DNA of 64,000 nucleotides from Candidatus Hydrogenedentota bacterium (GCA_013359265.1 JABWCD010000003.1:186001-250000); one strand, 5' to 3'. Shown: positions 36,496 to 46,347, numbered from the stretch's first letter. The notes: generated from the letters alone by a model not told the origin. A program made the numbers and translations.

Positions 36496-37270
36496 AACGG
36501 ACAGCGTTGTCTTTGAACGTACCGGCCGGATGCGCGTATGGCGCCGCGTGGACGTTCCGCTTGCAGCCGTGCGCGATGTCGTTAACCAGCCCGGCGAAAT
36601 ATTGAAGCGCAACGAGAAGTCGTGCACGAAACGCGTCGGGGCATTCGTCATCAAATCGAGTGAAGGCCCGATCATTGTTCAATTGATTAAACACACCGCC
36701 CAGCGCGCCCGATATCGCCGCGGTTGGCGCGCCGCGCTTTTCCTCGCGGACCACGGAATCCCCGCGGCGCGGCCGGTCGCGCACGTCGAGTGGGGCAGCG
36801 CGGGACTAATCTGGCGGCACGCAACAATCACCGAGTACATCGGCGGTTGCCGGGATGTCGAACATTACTACGATGAATTGGTGCGCCGCGGCGGGGCGCC
36901 CGACGTCCTGAACGAATATTTGAAGCGAATTGCCGATGCCGTGAACGCGTTAACCGCGACAGGCGCAATTCATACTGACTTGGCGGGGAAAAACATACTT
37001 ACCCCCGACGGAGAGAAGTTCTTTTTCATCGACCTGGATGGAATTGTCTTGGGCGAGGACCTGGATGAATCACGCCGGTTCCAGCTACACGTGCAATTGT
37101 ACGATTCATTTATCGATCGCTGCGGCGACGATGACCTTGCCCCGTTCGTGCGCGCGATGCTTCCCGGCAACGATACCCCGTTCGATGTCTGGTTCGCCCG
37201 CGTGAAGGCCGCGCAGGCCGTCCGCCGATCACGCACCGTCGCGGCGTGGAAGCGCGAAGGAAAACTGTAA
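36485..37270 (+). CDS. LPS heptose kinase-like protein (WaaP family)
   Basis: 261 residues, kinase-like fold. The catalytic loop is HTDLAGKN (163-170) and the metal Asp is in FIDLDG (182-187). Long arginine-rich motifs are consistent with binding of phosphorylated sugars. WaaP-type enzymes phosphorylate a heptose in the LPS inner core. It overlaps the upstream KdkA-like gene, implying joint expression. A 7-base stem (37339-37367) downstream could be its terminator. Confidence 0.82.
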   Translation: MSPETDSVVFERTGRMRVWRRVDVPLAAVRDVVNQPGEILKRNEKSCTKRVGAFVIKSSEGPIIVQLIKHTAQRARYRRGWRAALFLADHGIPAARPVAHVEWGSAGLIWRHATITEYIGGCRDVEHYYDELVRRGGAPDVLNEYLKRIADAVNALTATGAIHTDLAGKNILTPDGEKFFFIDLDGIVLGEDLDESRRFQLHVQLYDSFIDRCGDDDLAPFVRAMLPGNDTPFDVWFARVKAAQAVRRSRTVAAWKREGKL

Positions 37271-37391
37271 CTACGTTTTGCGTGTTCGGCTGTGCGACAT
37301 CTCCCGTTACTTGTGTCGAGTTCCAGTTTCAAAAGAACAGCGCCCCTGCGTTCCCTACAAGGGCGCTGAAACGGCCTATGGAATGACCATA

Positions 37392-37742
37392 CTAACTGCG
37401 GCTGAGTTTGAACTTAAGCTGGTTGAACTTCGTATCGAGTGCGCGCATCTGCTTTTCCAACTCGTGTCGCGCGGCACGGTTCGCGCGCATTTCATCGAGC
37501 ACGGAGAATACACCGCCTCGTGTACCGCCCGCGGCGCGCCCTTTACCGCGGCCCGCGCCCGTCCCGCCGCGCTTCTTCACCCAGTAGTTGTAGTTGCTGT
37601 ACGATATGCCAAGTTTCGCAAGCGCCTTCATCAACGGCTCACCCGCCTTTTTCAGGACCTCCACTTGCGACAGCAATTCTTGCACCTGTTCGCCGCTGCG
37701 GCGCTTGGCCCGCTTTTTGGAAGTTTTCGCCTTCTTTGCCAT
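37392..37742 (-). CDS. Lys-rich small protein with HTH-like segment
   Basis: 116 residues from the ATG at 37742, with GGGAG upstream. The first 18 residues are nearly all Lys/Arg/Ala. The segment KALAKLGISYSNYNYWVKKRG resembles the recognition helix of transposase-type HTH domains. A Gly/Arg-rich stretch and a C-terminal coiled coil follow. It may bind DNA as a nucleoid or regulatory protein; this is inference. It is convergent with the kinase operon. Confidence 0.65.
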   Translation of the reverse strand: MAKKAKTSKKRAKRRSGEQVQELLSQVEVLKKAGEPLMKALAKLGISYSNYNYWVKKRGGTGAGRGKGRAAGGTRGGVFSVLDEMRANRAARHELEKQMRALDTKFNQLKFKLSRS

Positions 37743-37997
37743 GATTGTTACTCCCGCTCTTAAGTTACCACGTTGAAAACTCGGTGCGACGTTGCCCAAC
37801 CGTCACGTCTCATAGCGCAAGCCTAGCAGGTTACCGTTTATCAATTCGAGTTTCATTAATACGATAGCGATTCGTGACAATGGACTACCGAAATCAGACG
37901 ACTTTCCCCTCCGAAAAATGTACGTAGCACGCCCCGCCATTGGTGTCGTATAGTGGTTCGGGCTTGCAGCCAACTCTATCTAAAGGAGCACTGTGTC

Positions 37998-39269
37998 ATG
38001 CCAATGTTATCTCGCCGTTCTTTCATTCAGTCGTCCGGCGCCGCAGCGGCGATGTACGCGGCTTCCGCCGTCTCCCAGGCCGCAACGGGCGATCGTGTGC
38101 GGCACGCCGTCATCGGCACGGGCGGGCAGGGTGGAAGCCATGCAAAGGTGTTTTCCTCGATGGACGATTGCGACGTTGTTGCCATTGCCGATGTTGATAC
38201 GGCGCGGCGCGAGCAGATCGCAAAAGCGCTGTCCGGAAAGGCCCCCGTAAAACAATACGAGGACTTTCGCGAACTGCTGAAAGATGAGAGCATTCACAGC
38301 GTCAGCATCGCCACTCCCGATCACTGGCATACGCCCGTTGCCCTTGCGGCATTGAAGGCGGGCAAGCACGTGTACGTCGAGAAACCCTGCTGCCACAACG
38401 TGCGCGAAGGCGTGCTCCTCGCCGCCGCGCAGAAAAAAACCGGCCTCTGCGTGCAGCATGGCACCCAATACCGCAGCACGCCGTCCACGCAGGAGGGCGT
38501 CAAGATGCTGCGCGACGGCGTCATAGGCAAGGTGCGCGTGGCCAAAGCAATCAACCACCAGTTTCGCGGGTCAATAGGGCGCAAGCCCGACAGCGATCCA
38601 CCCGCCGGCCTCAACTACGACATGTGGCTCGGCCCGGCCCCGGTGCGGCCATTCTCCGAGAACCGCTTTCATTACAATTGGCACTGGCACTGGGACTACG
38701 GCACGGGCGACATCGGCAACGACGGCGTGCACCAGGTCGACGTCGCCCGCTGGGGCCTCGGCGTTGGCCTGCCAAAAGCGGTGAGCGCGTCCGGCGGCCA
38801 GTTGTTTTACGACGACGATCACGAAACCCCCGACACGCAGATCGTCACCTACGAATACGACGAGTGTTACCTCATCTTCGAAATGCGTCTCTGGACGGAT
38901 TACTTGCTCGAAGGCCACGACAACGGGGTCGTGTACTACGGCGACAAGGGAACGCTCGAAATCGGGCGCCACGGCACGACCGTTAAACTGATCGATGCGG
39001 AACCAAAACTCTTCGGAACGGGGCCCGATCTCGCCGCGAACGTCCGAAACTTCCTCGATTGTGTCAAAGCGAACGACCCCTCGAAACTCAACGCGCCGAT
39101 TTCCGAAGGCGTCTTGTCGTCGCAGTTGTCGCTGCTCGGCAACGTCGCGACCCGCGTCGGGCGCAAGCTCAATCTCGACACCGAGAAAGTCGAATGTATC
39201 AATGACGACGAGGCGAACAAACTTTTCACGCGCGAGTACCGCAAGGGATACGAATTGGTCGAGGTGTAG
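37998..39269 (+). CDS. Tat-exported Gfo/Idh/MocA oxidoreductase
   Basis: 423 residues from the ATG at 37998, with AAAGGAG upstream. The leader SRRSFIQSSGAAAAM is a twin-arginine signal, and RHAVIGTGGQGGSHA is the dinucleotide loop. The family motif YVEKPCCHN is present in place. Exported members with a pre-bound cofactor act on sugars in the periplasm. It is longer than cytosolic relatives because of the leader and extra C-terminal segment. Next gene starts 2 bases after its stop (39272), so the two are co-transcribed. Confidence 0.92.
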   Translation: MPMLSRRSFIQSSGAAAAMYAASAVSQAATGDRVRHAVIGTGGQGGSHAKVFSSMDDCDVVAIADVDTARREQIAKALSGKAPVKQYEDFRELLKDESIHSVSIATPDHWHTPVALAALKAGKHVYVEKPCCHNVREGVLLAAAQKKTGLCVQHGTQYRSTPSTQEGVKMLRDGVIGKVRVAKAINHQFRGSIGRKPDSDPPAGLNYDMWLGPAPVRPFSENRFHYNWHWHWDYGTGDIGNDGVHQVDVARWGLGVGLPKAVSASGGQLFYDDDHETPDTQIVTYEYDECYLIFEMRLWTDYLLEGHDNGVVYYGDKGTLEIGRHGTTVKLIDAEPKLFGTGPDLAANVRNFLDCVKANDPSKLNAPISEGVLSSQLSLLGNVATRVGRKLNLDTEKVECINDDEANKLFTREYRKGYELVEV

Positions 39270-39271
39270 TA

Positions 39272-41284
39272 ATGAAATCTGCCGCAGTTGTTGGGCTTTG
39301 TCTTTTTGCATTGTGTTGTGTGGCCGATGAACCGGCGCTCGTGGTCTACGTAGCGCCGAATGGAAACGATGCGTGGTCCGGAACGGCGCAGGCGCCAAAT
39401 GCCGAGAATTCCGACGGCCCTGTCGCCACGCTCGAACGCGCCCGCGACCTCCTTCGCGACATTCGCCCGCGCGCGCGGCTGAAACCGGGACGGATCGAGG
39501 TCCGGGTGCTTCCGGGAACGTATGAGCGCACGGCATCGTTCGACCTGAGTGCGCAGGATGGCGGGTCGGAACAGTCGCCAGTTGTGTACACGGCCTACGG
39601 CGACGGCGCTTCAGTCCTTTCCGGGGGCCGCGCACTTTCCGCGCCGGTGCCTCTTGGCGAGGACATTGCGCGGCGACTGCCCTCCGACGATGCGCGCGGA
39701 AAAGTGCGCCAATACGATTTGAAAACTGCCGGGATTTCGGACTACGGCACGCTCAAGCGGATCGGCTTCGGTCTTGGCGCGGGCATTGCCCCGCTCGAAG
39801 TGTTCGCGGACGGTGAGCCCCTCACGCTTGCACGGTGGCCTAACGACGACTGGGCGAAGATCGCCGCTGTGCCCGCGGGAAAAGACGGCGGCAAGTTCAC
39901 CTACGATGGCGATCGCCCCAAGAATTGGACGATTCACGACGACATCTGGGTGCATGGGTATTGGACCTGGGACTGGGCGGATTCGAGCGAGAGAGTCGCG
40001 TCAATCAATCTGGAAACGAAAGAAATCGCGACCGTCCCTCCGCACGGTGTCTACGGATATAAAGAAGGCGCGCGCTACTTTGTCCTGAACGTTCTCGAAG
40101 AACTGGATAGGCCCGGCGAGTACTTCGTTGATCGTGCGGCGGGCATGCTCTATGTCTGGCCTCCCAACGATGACGACGTGTTAAACGTCTCCCTCGCCGA
40201 GCAACCCATCTTCAAAATCGAGGGCGCGAGCCACCTCGCCATTCGCGGCTTCGCGATCGAGTTTACGCGGGGCGAGGGTGCGGTGGTGCAAAACAGCAAC
40301 CACGTGCGGTTCGAGAATTGCACCTTTGCGAATCTCGGCGACTCGGGCATCAGTATTGGCGGCGGCACGGACAACGGCGTGGCGAATTGCGTGATGTACA
40401 ACCTCGGCGCGGGCGGCGTCTCGATCTCCGGCGGCGACCGCGCCACGCTGACGCCCGCGCGGCTCTTCGCCGACAACAACGAAATTCACGACTTCGGGCG
40501 CCGCGCGCGCACCTACACGGCCGCCGTCCACGTGAACGGCGTGGGCAATACCGTCACGCACAACCTCATCTACAACGCGCCGCACATGGCCATTGGCCTT
40601 GGCGGAAACGATCACATCATCGAGTACAACGAAATTCACCACGTCTGCATGGAAACGCACGACGCGGGCGCGTTCTACATGGGCCGCGACTGGACGCAGC
40701 GCGGAAACATCGTCCGATACAACTTCATGCACGAATTGGGCCACGGCGACGTGCAGGCCGTCTACCTCGACGACTGGACCAGCGGCGTCATGGTCTACGG
40801 AAACATCTGCCAAGGCGCGCGGCGCGGCGTCCTCGTCGGCGGCGGACGCGACAACACGATCGAGAACAACATCTTCATCGACTGCGGCACAGGCGTACAC
40901 ATCGATCAGCGCGGGATCGGCTGGGCGAAGAATTACTTCAACGGCGAAACCACGACGCTCTTCGACCGCATGAAGGACGTCAACGGCGATCTGCCTCCCT
41001 ACACCGACAAGTACCCCGAACTAAAAACGCTCCTGACCGACGAACCCGCCCTCGCCAAAGGGAACAAAGTCGTTCGCAACATCAACGTCGGCTCCAACTG
41101 GCTCGATCTCACCGACGGCCTCACCGAAGAAACGCCCTACCTCGAAATCAAGGACAACTTCACCGAAGGCGACCCCGGGTTCGTAGACGCTGCGAAACTC
41201 GACTTCACGCTCAAACCGGATTCGCCCGTCATCGCGCTCGGTTTCAAACCGATTCCGATTGAGAAGATCGGCCGCAAGAACTAA
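39272..41284 (+). CDS. Right-handed parallel beta-helix protein, secreted
   Basis: 670 residues. A signal peptide (KSAAVVGLCLFALCC) may be a lipobox leader. It opens with YVAPNGNDAWSGT, the typical start of beta-helix proteins of polysaccharide degraders (DUF1565-like), and then shows many Asn/Gly/Asp-rich coils (SNHVRFENCTFANLGDSGI, NTVTHNLIYNAPHMAIGLGG). Such proteins are lyases, epimerases or binding proteins. No catalytic residues were identified. It is coupled to the exported oxidoreductase. Confidence 0.88.
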   Translation: MKSAAVVGLCLFALCCVADEPALVVYVAPNGNDAWSGTAQAPNAENSDGPVATLERARDLLRDIRPRARLKPGRIEVRVLPGTYERTASFDLSAQDGGSEQSPVVYTAYGDGASVLSGGRALSAPVPLGEDIARRLPSDDARGKVRQYDLKTAGISDYGTLKRIGFGLGAGIAPLEVFADGEPLTLARWPNDDWAKIAAVPAGKDGGKFTYDGDRPKNWTIHDDIWVHGYWTWDWADSSERVASINLETKEIATVPPHGVYGYKEGARYFVLNVLEELDRPGEYFVDRAAGMLYVWPPNDDDVLNVSLAEQPIFKIEGASHLAIRGFAIEFTRGEGAVVQNSNHVRFENCTFANLGDSGISIGGGTDNGVANCVMYNLGAGGVSISGGDRATLTPARLFADNNEIHDFGRRARTYTAAVHVNGVGNTVTHNLIYNAPHMAIGLGGNDHIIEYNEIHHVCMETHDAGAFYMGRDWTQRGNIVRYNFMHELGHGDVQAVYLDDWTSGVMVYGNICQGARRGVLVGGGRDNTIENNIFIDCGTGVHIDQRGIGWAKNYFNGETTTLFDRMKDVNGDLPPYTDKYPELKTLLTDEPALAKGNKVVRNINVGSNWLDLTDGLTEETPYLEIKDNFTEGDPGFVDAAKLDFTLKPDSPVIALGFKPIPIEKIGRKN

Positions 41285-41367
41285 CCCATAAAGCCGTACA
41301 CGACGCATGGCAGGATCTGTGGATTCCTCCTCTTTGCGAGCCTTGTATTCTCTTGCGCCCAAGAATT

Positions 41368-43518
41368 TCAACCGCCGTTCCGGATGCACGCCAGACATAC
41401 CCGAATCTGCAGGTACGGCACCTCCCCGTTCAGCTTGTCGAAAATCGGTTTGAGCCGTCCGTCCTCCGAGTCCGCCGCGGCCGCGCGTACGCGCTCGAGC
41501 GTCTCGACGCTGGCCCACGGTTCGGGGTCGGAAATCCCGGCCGAGTCCACGTACACGGCAAGGTAGGCCTCGACGGTCGTCCGCGCGCGCTGCATCGCCT
41601 CGCATACGTCCTCGATACTCCGCCGTTGGGCGAACAGCCTGTTCGCGGCGTCCTGTGAATTCAGCTTCGCCGGCTTTGGCGCACGCGCCGGCAGCGCAGC
41701 GGTTTGGCCTCCCTCGATTCCCCGCGCCTCGCAAAACTCTCGAATCGCCGCGACAAACATCGACCCAAAATCCTTGGCCTTGCGCTCGCCGAGGCCACTC
41801 ACATTGCGCAATGCCGCGAGCGTGACGGGTTTCTTCACGGCCATGTCGTTCAGCGACACATCGCTCAGAATGAGAAACGCCGCGACACTCCGTTCGTCGG
41901 CGATGCACTTGCGCAACACGCGCAACCGCTCGAACAACTCGCGATCGACCGGATGCCCCGGCTTCGCCGCCTGCTTGCGGAGGCGCGCCGCGGGCTTGGC
42001 AGCCGTTGTCAACCGCGCACCTGCAAGCTCCGGGTCATTGGCCGCGCGCGGTCCTTCGCTCAAAATATTGTACTGCCCAGACTTGACGAGGTAGCCCTGG
42101 TCCACCAATTGTTCGATCCAGTTGCGTATCGTCGCTTCCGTATCGTTGCGCAGCGCACCATACGACGGCGACCGCGACGCACGGCTGGACACCACGCGAT
42201 CCTCCTTCGACCCCGCAAGCACCTGCATTGTGAACGTCGGCCCCGCGTAATCCCCGATCTGCCGTACGCAACCGAGAATCGTCCGTGCAATGTCCGCGGA
42301 CTGTGCGTCCGCCTCGGTGTCGTCGAGGCACACGTCGCACGCGCCGCAATTCGACTTCTCGTACCGTTCGCCAAAATACGCGAGCACGGCTCGTCTGCGG
42401 CATTGATGGCGTTTGGCGAACTGCAGCATATCCTCCAGCTTCGCCAGCGCCACTGCCGCGCCTTCGCCGTTTTCCTTTTCGATGATGTTCTTCCACAGCA
42501 TGAAATCTGCGTACGAATAGAACAGCCAGCATTCCGATTCGAGACCGTCGCGCCCGGCGCGGCCCGTCTCTTGTTGATAATGCTCGATGGATTTCGGCAG
42601 GCCCGCATGAATTACGTACCGCACATTCGACTTGTCGATCCCCATGCCGAACGCGACCGTCGCGACGATAATGCTCGCCTCGTCGCGCGAGAACGCCTCC
42701 TGATTGCGCTTGCGGTCCGCATCGGTCATCCCCGCGTGATACGGCAGCGCCTTGTACCCGAGCCCGCGCAGGCTCGCGCACAGATCGTCGACGCTCTTGC
42801 GGCTGATGGAATAAATCAGGCCCGAGTCGCCGGCGCGGTTGTCGATCACGGTGCGCACCTGCGTGATCAAAGCCTCGCGCCGCACCGAACGATACACGAG
42901 GTTTGGCCGATCGAATGACCCCACGATGATGTGCGGGTCTTTCAGTGCGAGTTCGACAATGATGTCCCGGCGTACCTGCGGTGTCGCCGTCGCGGTGAAT
43001 GCATGAAGCGCCACGCCCGGAAACGCGTCGCGCAGCACGCGCAGTTGACGGTACTCCGGACGAAAGTCGTGGCCCCAATGACTGATGCAATGCGCCTCGT
43101 CGATCGCAATGAACGACACGCCGAACGCCCGGACGTATTCGATGAATTGAGGTTGCACCAGCCGTTCCGGCGACACGTACAGCAGTTTCACCGCGCCCGA
43201 GCGTATCGCGCGATCGACCGCCTGCTTCTCGCCCAGCGTCATGCCGCTGTGAATGCACTCCGCCGGCGCGCCATTCCCCTTCAACGCGTCGACTTGGTCC
43301 TTCATCAACGAAATCAACGGCGACACGACAATCGCCATGCCCGGACGCACCAACGCCGGCAACTGGAAACAAAGCGATTTGCCGCCACCCGTCGGCAGCA
43401 CTACGACCGAGTCGCGCCCGTCGAGCGCGCACGCAATCGCGTCGCCCTGCAACGGGCGCAGCGTGTCGTAGCCCCAGTAGCGTTTTAGCGTTTTGATCAA
43501 CACGGCGCGCTCATTCAC
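41368..43518 (-). CDS. recQ: ATP-dependent DNA helicase RecQ
   Basis: 716 residues from a GTG at 43518 (GAAGG upstream). Helicase motif I is LPTGGGKSLCF, motif II DEAHCISHWGHDFRP, motif VI QETGRAGRDG. The zinc site of the RQC domain is present (CRRRAVLAYFGE...CGACDVC). An HRDC domain is likely near the C-terminus (LRNVSGLGERKAKDFG). RecQ unwinds DNA in 3'-5' direction in recombination and replication restart. It overlaps the upstream hydrolase gene by 8 bases, making it the last gene of an operon of four. Confidence 0.95.
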   Translation of the reverse strand: MNERAVLIKTLKRYWGYDTLRPLQGDAIACALDGRDSVVVLPTGGGKSLCFQLPALVRPGMAIVVSPLISLMKDQVDALKGNGAPAECIHSGMTLGEKQAVDRAIRSGAVKLLYVSPERLVQPQFIEYVRAFGVSFIAIDEAHCISHWGHDFRPEYRQLRVLRDAFPGVALHAFTATATPQVRRDIIVELALKDPHIIVGSFDRPNLVYRSVRREALITQVRTVIDNRAGDSGLIYSISRKSVDDLCASLRGLGYKALPYHAGMTDADRKRNQEAFSRDEASIIVATVAFGMGIDKSNVRYVIHAGLPKSIEHYQQETGRAGRDGLESECWLFYSYADFMLWKNIIEKENGEGAAVALAKLEDMLQFAKRHQCRRRAVLAYFGERYEKSNCGACDVCLDDTEADAQSADIARTILGCVRQIGDYAGPTFTMQVLAGSKEDRVVSSRASRSPSYGALRNDTEATIRNWIEQLVDQGYLVKSGQYNILSEGPRAANDPELAGARLTTAAKPAARLRKQAAKPGHPVDRELFERLRVLRKCIADERSVAAFLILSDVSLNDMAVKKPVTLAALRNVSGLGERKAKDFGSMFVAAIREFCEARGIEGGQTAALPARAPKPAKLNSQDAANRLFAQRRSIEDVCEAMQRARTTVEAYLAVYVDSAGISDPEPWASVETLERVRAAAADSEDGRLKPIFDKLNGEVPYLQIRVCLACIRNGG

Positions 43519-44569
43519 CGTTAGCCTTCGACGGATTAAACCGGGAGACCGGATACCCCTCGGCATAATCGATCGTGTATGTGCCGCCTGTCACTGAGAG
43601 CCGCACAACGTCGCGAAGTTCAAAGTCCGTTTTTCCCCCTATCGCGCGCATGTGCTTCGATTCGGGACGCATGTATGAATCGCCAAACCGGAACAACAGT
43701 TTCGTGCGATCGCCCAGTGCATGGCCCGTGCCCGTGATTGCATCACCATCAATATCGTCTTGCGTTATGACGCGCAGATCGACGCTCACGCCGGCGCTCT
43801 CGAAGTTCTTCGCCATTCGAACGGCGTCTTCCGCCGGACAAACCGCATCGTCCGCGCCATGCACGATGACTACCTTTGTATGGGTCCGTAGTCGCGCCGT
43901 ATCAGCGAGGTGCTGTGGATTTCCGATGTCGCGCAGTTCTTGAGCGTGCCGGGCGAGGTACGCGATCGAGTTCGGGTCGCGCGAGTACCCCGCGTTCAGT
44001 TCGCTTCCGCCCGGCAGTCCAAACGCTATGTCGTCGGTCAGTCTCGCCATGCCGCTAATGTCCACCACGCACGCGAACGTCCGCGGCGCAAGTTTGTTCG
44101 CCATCAACGCCACGTTGCCGCCGCCGGACCCGCCCGTCGCGTAGATGCGCCCGCGCGCGAACGGCGTCTTGGCGTCGTCGAGCGACTGGAACACGTAGTG
44201 CAGCGCGCGCAACGCGTCGAGCGCCTGCAGATAGCCGAAGTCGTACGGCAAGCCTGCCGCCGGGTCCCACTTCCCGCTCTGCAGATAATCCACACCGATC
44301 GCGATCACATCGTACCGATCCGCAACCTGCGCAGGATTCGGCGCGCCATCCGATCCACTGCCGCCCCAATTGTGCAGGCAAAGCATCAAGCCGGTCGACG
44401 GATTTACATTCCGGAGACCACCGCCGGGATAGTGAATGTAAACCGCAATCTCACGCGGGCCGGGCGCGAATTCCCAATTCTGCGCGGGCAACGTAACTGT
44501 ATCGTCGTGGACGGGCAATGGCGGAAAGGCGCTCACGCAAATCCACGCGACGACGATCTCGGCCAGCAT
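43511..44569 (-). CDS. Secreted alpha/beta hydrolase
   Basis: 352 residues with an N-terminal hydrophobic leader (EIVVAWICVSAF). The nucleophile elbow is GGSGGG (Ser148), the acid is in HGADDAVCP, and the base is in GTGHALGD. The middle and start are typical of esterase/dienelactone-like proteins. The substrate is unknown. Gene order minus strand: TMEM220-like, ceramidase-like, this one (6-base gap), recQ (8-base overlap). Confidence 0.8.
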   Translation of the reverse strand: MLAEIVVAWICVSAFPPLPVHDDTVTLPAQNWEFAPGPREIAVYIHYPGGGLRNVNPSTGLMLCLHNWGGSGSDGAPNPAQVADRYDVIAIGVDYLQSGKWDPAAGLPYDFGYLQALDALRALHYVFQSLDDAKTPFARGRIYATGGSGGGNVALMANKLAPRTFACVVDISGMARLTDDIAFGLPGGSELNAGYSRDPNSIAYLARHAQELRDIGNPQHLADTARLRTHTKVVIVHGADDAVCPAEDAVRMAKNFESAGVSVDLRVITQDDIDGDAITGTGHALGDRTKLLFRFGDSYMRPESKHMRAIGGKTDFELRDVVRLSVTGGTYTIDYAEGYPVSRFNPSKANGE

Positions 44570-44575
44570 AGAGGT

Positions 44576-45943
44576 CTACTTCGCTACGCCCAGCGCTTCC
44601 GCCATCGCGCGCTTCATTGGCTCTTCCACGTTCGGCGCGACCCAGCACCAGTCCTGCGCGTCGTTGAACCCTTCGCTCGACGAAAACGCGGTCGGAATGT
44701 ACCCCGGCGCACATTCGCCGTAACCGGCGGTAAACACAAAACTGTTGCGATCCAGGTGTTGCGCCATGAGCTGATAGCCGACGAACGCCTCCGCCGGCAT
44801 CAGTAAGAATTTCGCCTTGCCAAAATCGACGCACGGTGTCTCGATCGGTTGACCCGCGTCGTGTCGCATCTTCCAGCTCAATCCCATCGCCGCGAGATTG
44901 CGCTTAAACGTTTTCAACGAAGCGTCGCCGATTTGCGCCCTTAACTCCGCTTCCGTGTATCCCGCGGACGATTTCGGCTCGAGCGTCATCGGCGCGGCGC
45001 GAAACGCGATCGTCTCGATCGGAAATTTCTCCATGTTGTCCCACGCCGCTTTCATGCCGCCGTGAATCTTGTCCGCGAGCACCTGACGGTTTTCCGGCGC
45101 GCCGTCATTCCACTTCCCCGCGACAACATCGCCGCTGCACCCGGAGAAGTAGATTTGGAACACATCCGGCATTTCCGCCTGCCGCGCGCGCCGCGCGATG
45201 CCCGGAAAATCCGCGGACACGCCACCCTTCCCGTAGTAACTCATCGGATGGATGGCGAACGCGTGGAGCGCCGCAACAGGTTTGTCGCCGTCCCAAAAAC
45301 TCAGTGTCCGCAGCACCGGATCGTTTTCGCCGGCATCCGTCGCGCGCAAGGCCGGGTCGGCGGTCGAACTGGTCCGGTGGTAGTTCACTGTCCCGTCCGG
45401 CATCACGCAGCGCCGGTTCGACGCGAGTTCCTTGATCTCCGCCATTCCCACGCCGTAGTGGGTGATCGGCTGCGCGGAGTTCATCGCCTCGTGCAGCGCC
45501 GCCGCCGTGCGTTGAAAACACTCCTCCGCGAATTTCGCGTCGCACAACGACCGGTGCAGTCCCTGTTCGTCGAGCAGTCTCTGCGCGGTGAAATCCACCA
45601 CGGGCGCGTCGTGAACGTGCGTGCACGATATCAGCACGCGATCGCGCGACGTGGACGCGGCGTCGGCGAGCACGTCGCGAAAGCGGTCGTAAGCGTCATT
45701 GCGAATCTCGCACCAATCCACCGACACCAAAACGATCGGCTTCTTGCCGCCGAGGATGACAACGCCCAACGCTTCGAGCGGATCAATAATCTGCTGCGCG
45801 GGCAATATGCCGCCGCCCATGCACGCGTGCCCCAGCGGAATCGTCACGTCCGCGCGAAATGCCGCAAGCTCGAACGCCGCGCACGCGGGCAGCGCCGCGA
45901 ACAGCATGTGCAAACACGCAGCCACGCGCATGCGCATGCTCAC
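44576..45943 (-). CDS. Neutral/alkaline ceramidase-like secreted protein
   Basis: 455 residues. A signal peptide covers ~20 residues. The segment SCTHVHDAP (106-114) is the metal-binding THxH motif of neutral ceramidase-type N-terminal domains, and HAFAIHPMSYYGKG...SADFPG continues the pattern. Known family members hydrolyse ceramide; bacterial distant homologues often have no known substrate. It overlaps the upstream TMEM220-like gene by 4 bases and precedes the hydrolase gene by 6 bases. Confidence 0.8.
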   Translation of the reverse strand: MSMRMRVAACLHMLFAALPACAAFELAAFRADVTIPLGHACMGGGILPAQQIIDPLEALGVVILGGKKPIVLVSVDWCEIRNDAYDRFRDVLADAASTSRDRVLISCTHVHDAPVVDFTAQRLLDEQGLHRSLCDAKFAEECFQRTAAALHEAMNSAQPITHYGVGMAEIKELASNRRCVMPDGTVNYHRTSSTADPALRATDAGENDPVLRTLSFWDGDKPVAALHAFAIHPMSYYGKGGVSADFPGIARRARQAEMPDVFQIYFSGCSGDVVAGKWNDGAPENRQVLADKIHGGMKAAWDNMEKFPIETIAFRAAPMTLEPKSSAGYTEAELRAQIGDASLKTFKRNLAAMGLSWKMRHDAGQPIETPCVDFGKAKFLLMPAEAFVGYQLMAQHLDRNSFVFTAGYGECAPGYIPTAFSSSEGFNDAQDWCWVAPNVEEPMKRAMAEALGVAK

Positions 45944-46347
45944 GCTGCCTTGTCTATCGCGTCATCCTGCGCGGGATCGGGCGGAGACGGCGAGGTCTTT
46001 TTTCGGTTCAGCCACCACATCACAGTCAGCACGAGCATCCAAATCGCGCACAGATACAGCCCGATGTCTTCGCGCACTTCTTCGACGCCCTTCTCGTGCA
46101 TGCGCAAATCGAGCAACAGATTCTCCGGATGCTCGACCATTTCCTTCGGTGTCCAAAACAGCGCCGCCGCGAAATAGAAGATCATTGCCGCCGGCGCCCA
46201 CGCGGTGTATTTCCCGCGAATCGCCTGCCACGTCACAATGGTCCCGACCGCGTAGATGAGCACCCAAACCCATCCGTCGGGATCGTTGTACTGCACCGCG
46301 ATACACAACAGCAGCAGTACAAACATGATGATCGAAACGATTCGCAT
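45940..46347 (-). CDS. TMEM220-family membrane protein
   Basis: 135 residues from an ATG at 46347 with GGGAG upstream. It starts IVSIIMFVLLLLCIAVQYND, and QYNDPDGWVW is the conserved TMEM220 motif. Four hydrophobic segments span most of the protein, and the C-terminus is polar. The function of this family is unknown. It opens the operon with overlap to the ceramidase-like gene. The frame back to 46434 has no ribosome site. Confidence 0.86.
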   Translation of the reverse strand: MRIVSIIMFVLLLLCIAVQYNDPDGWVWVLIYAVGTIVTWQAIRGKYTAWAPAAMIFYFAAALFWTPKEMVEHPENLLLDLRMHEKGVEEVREDIGLYLCAIWMLVLTVMWWLNRKKTSPSPPDPAQDDAIDKAA

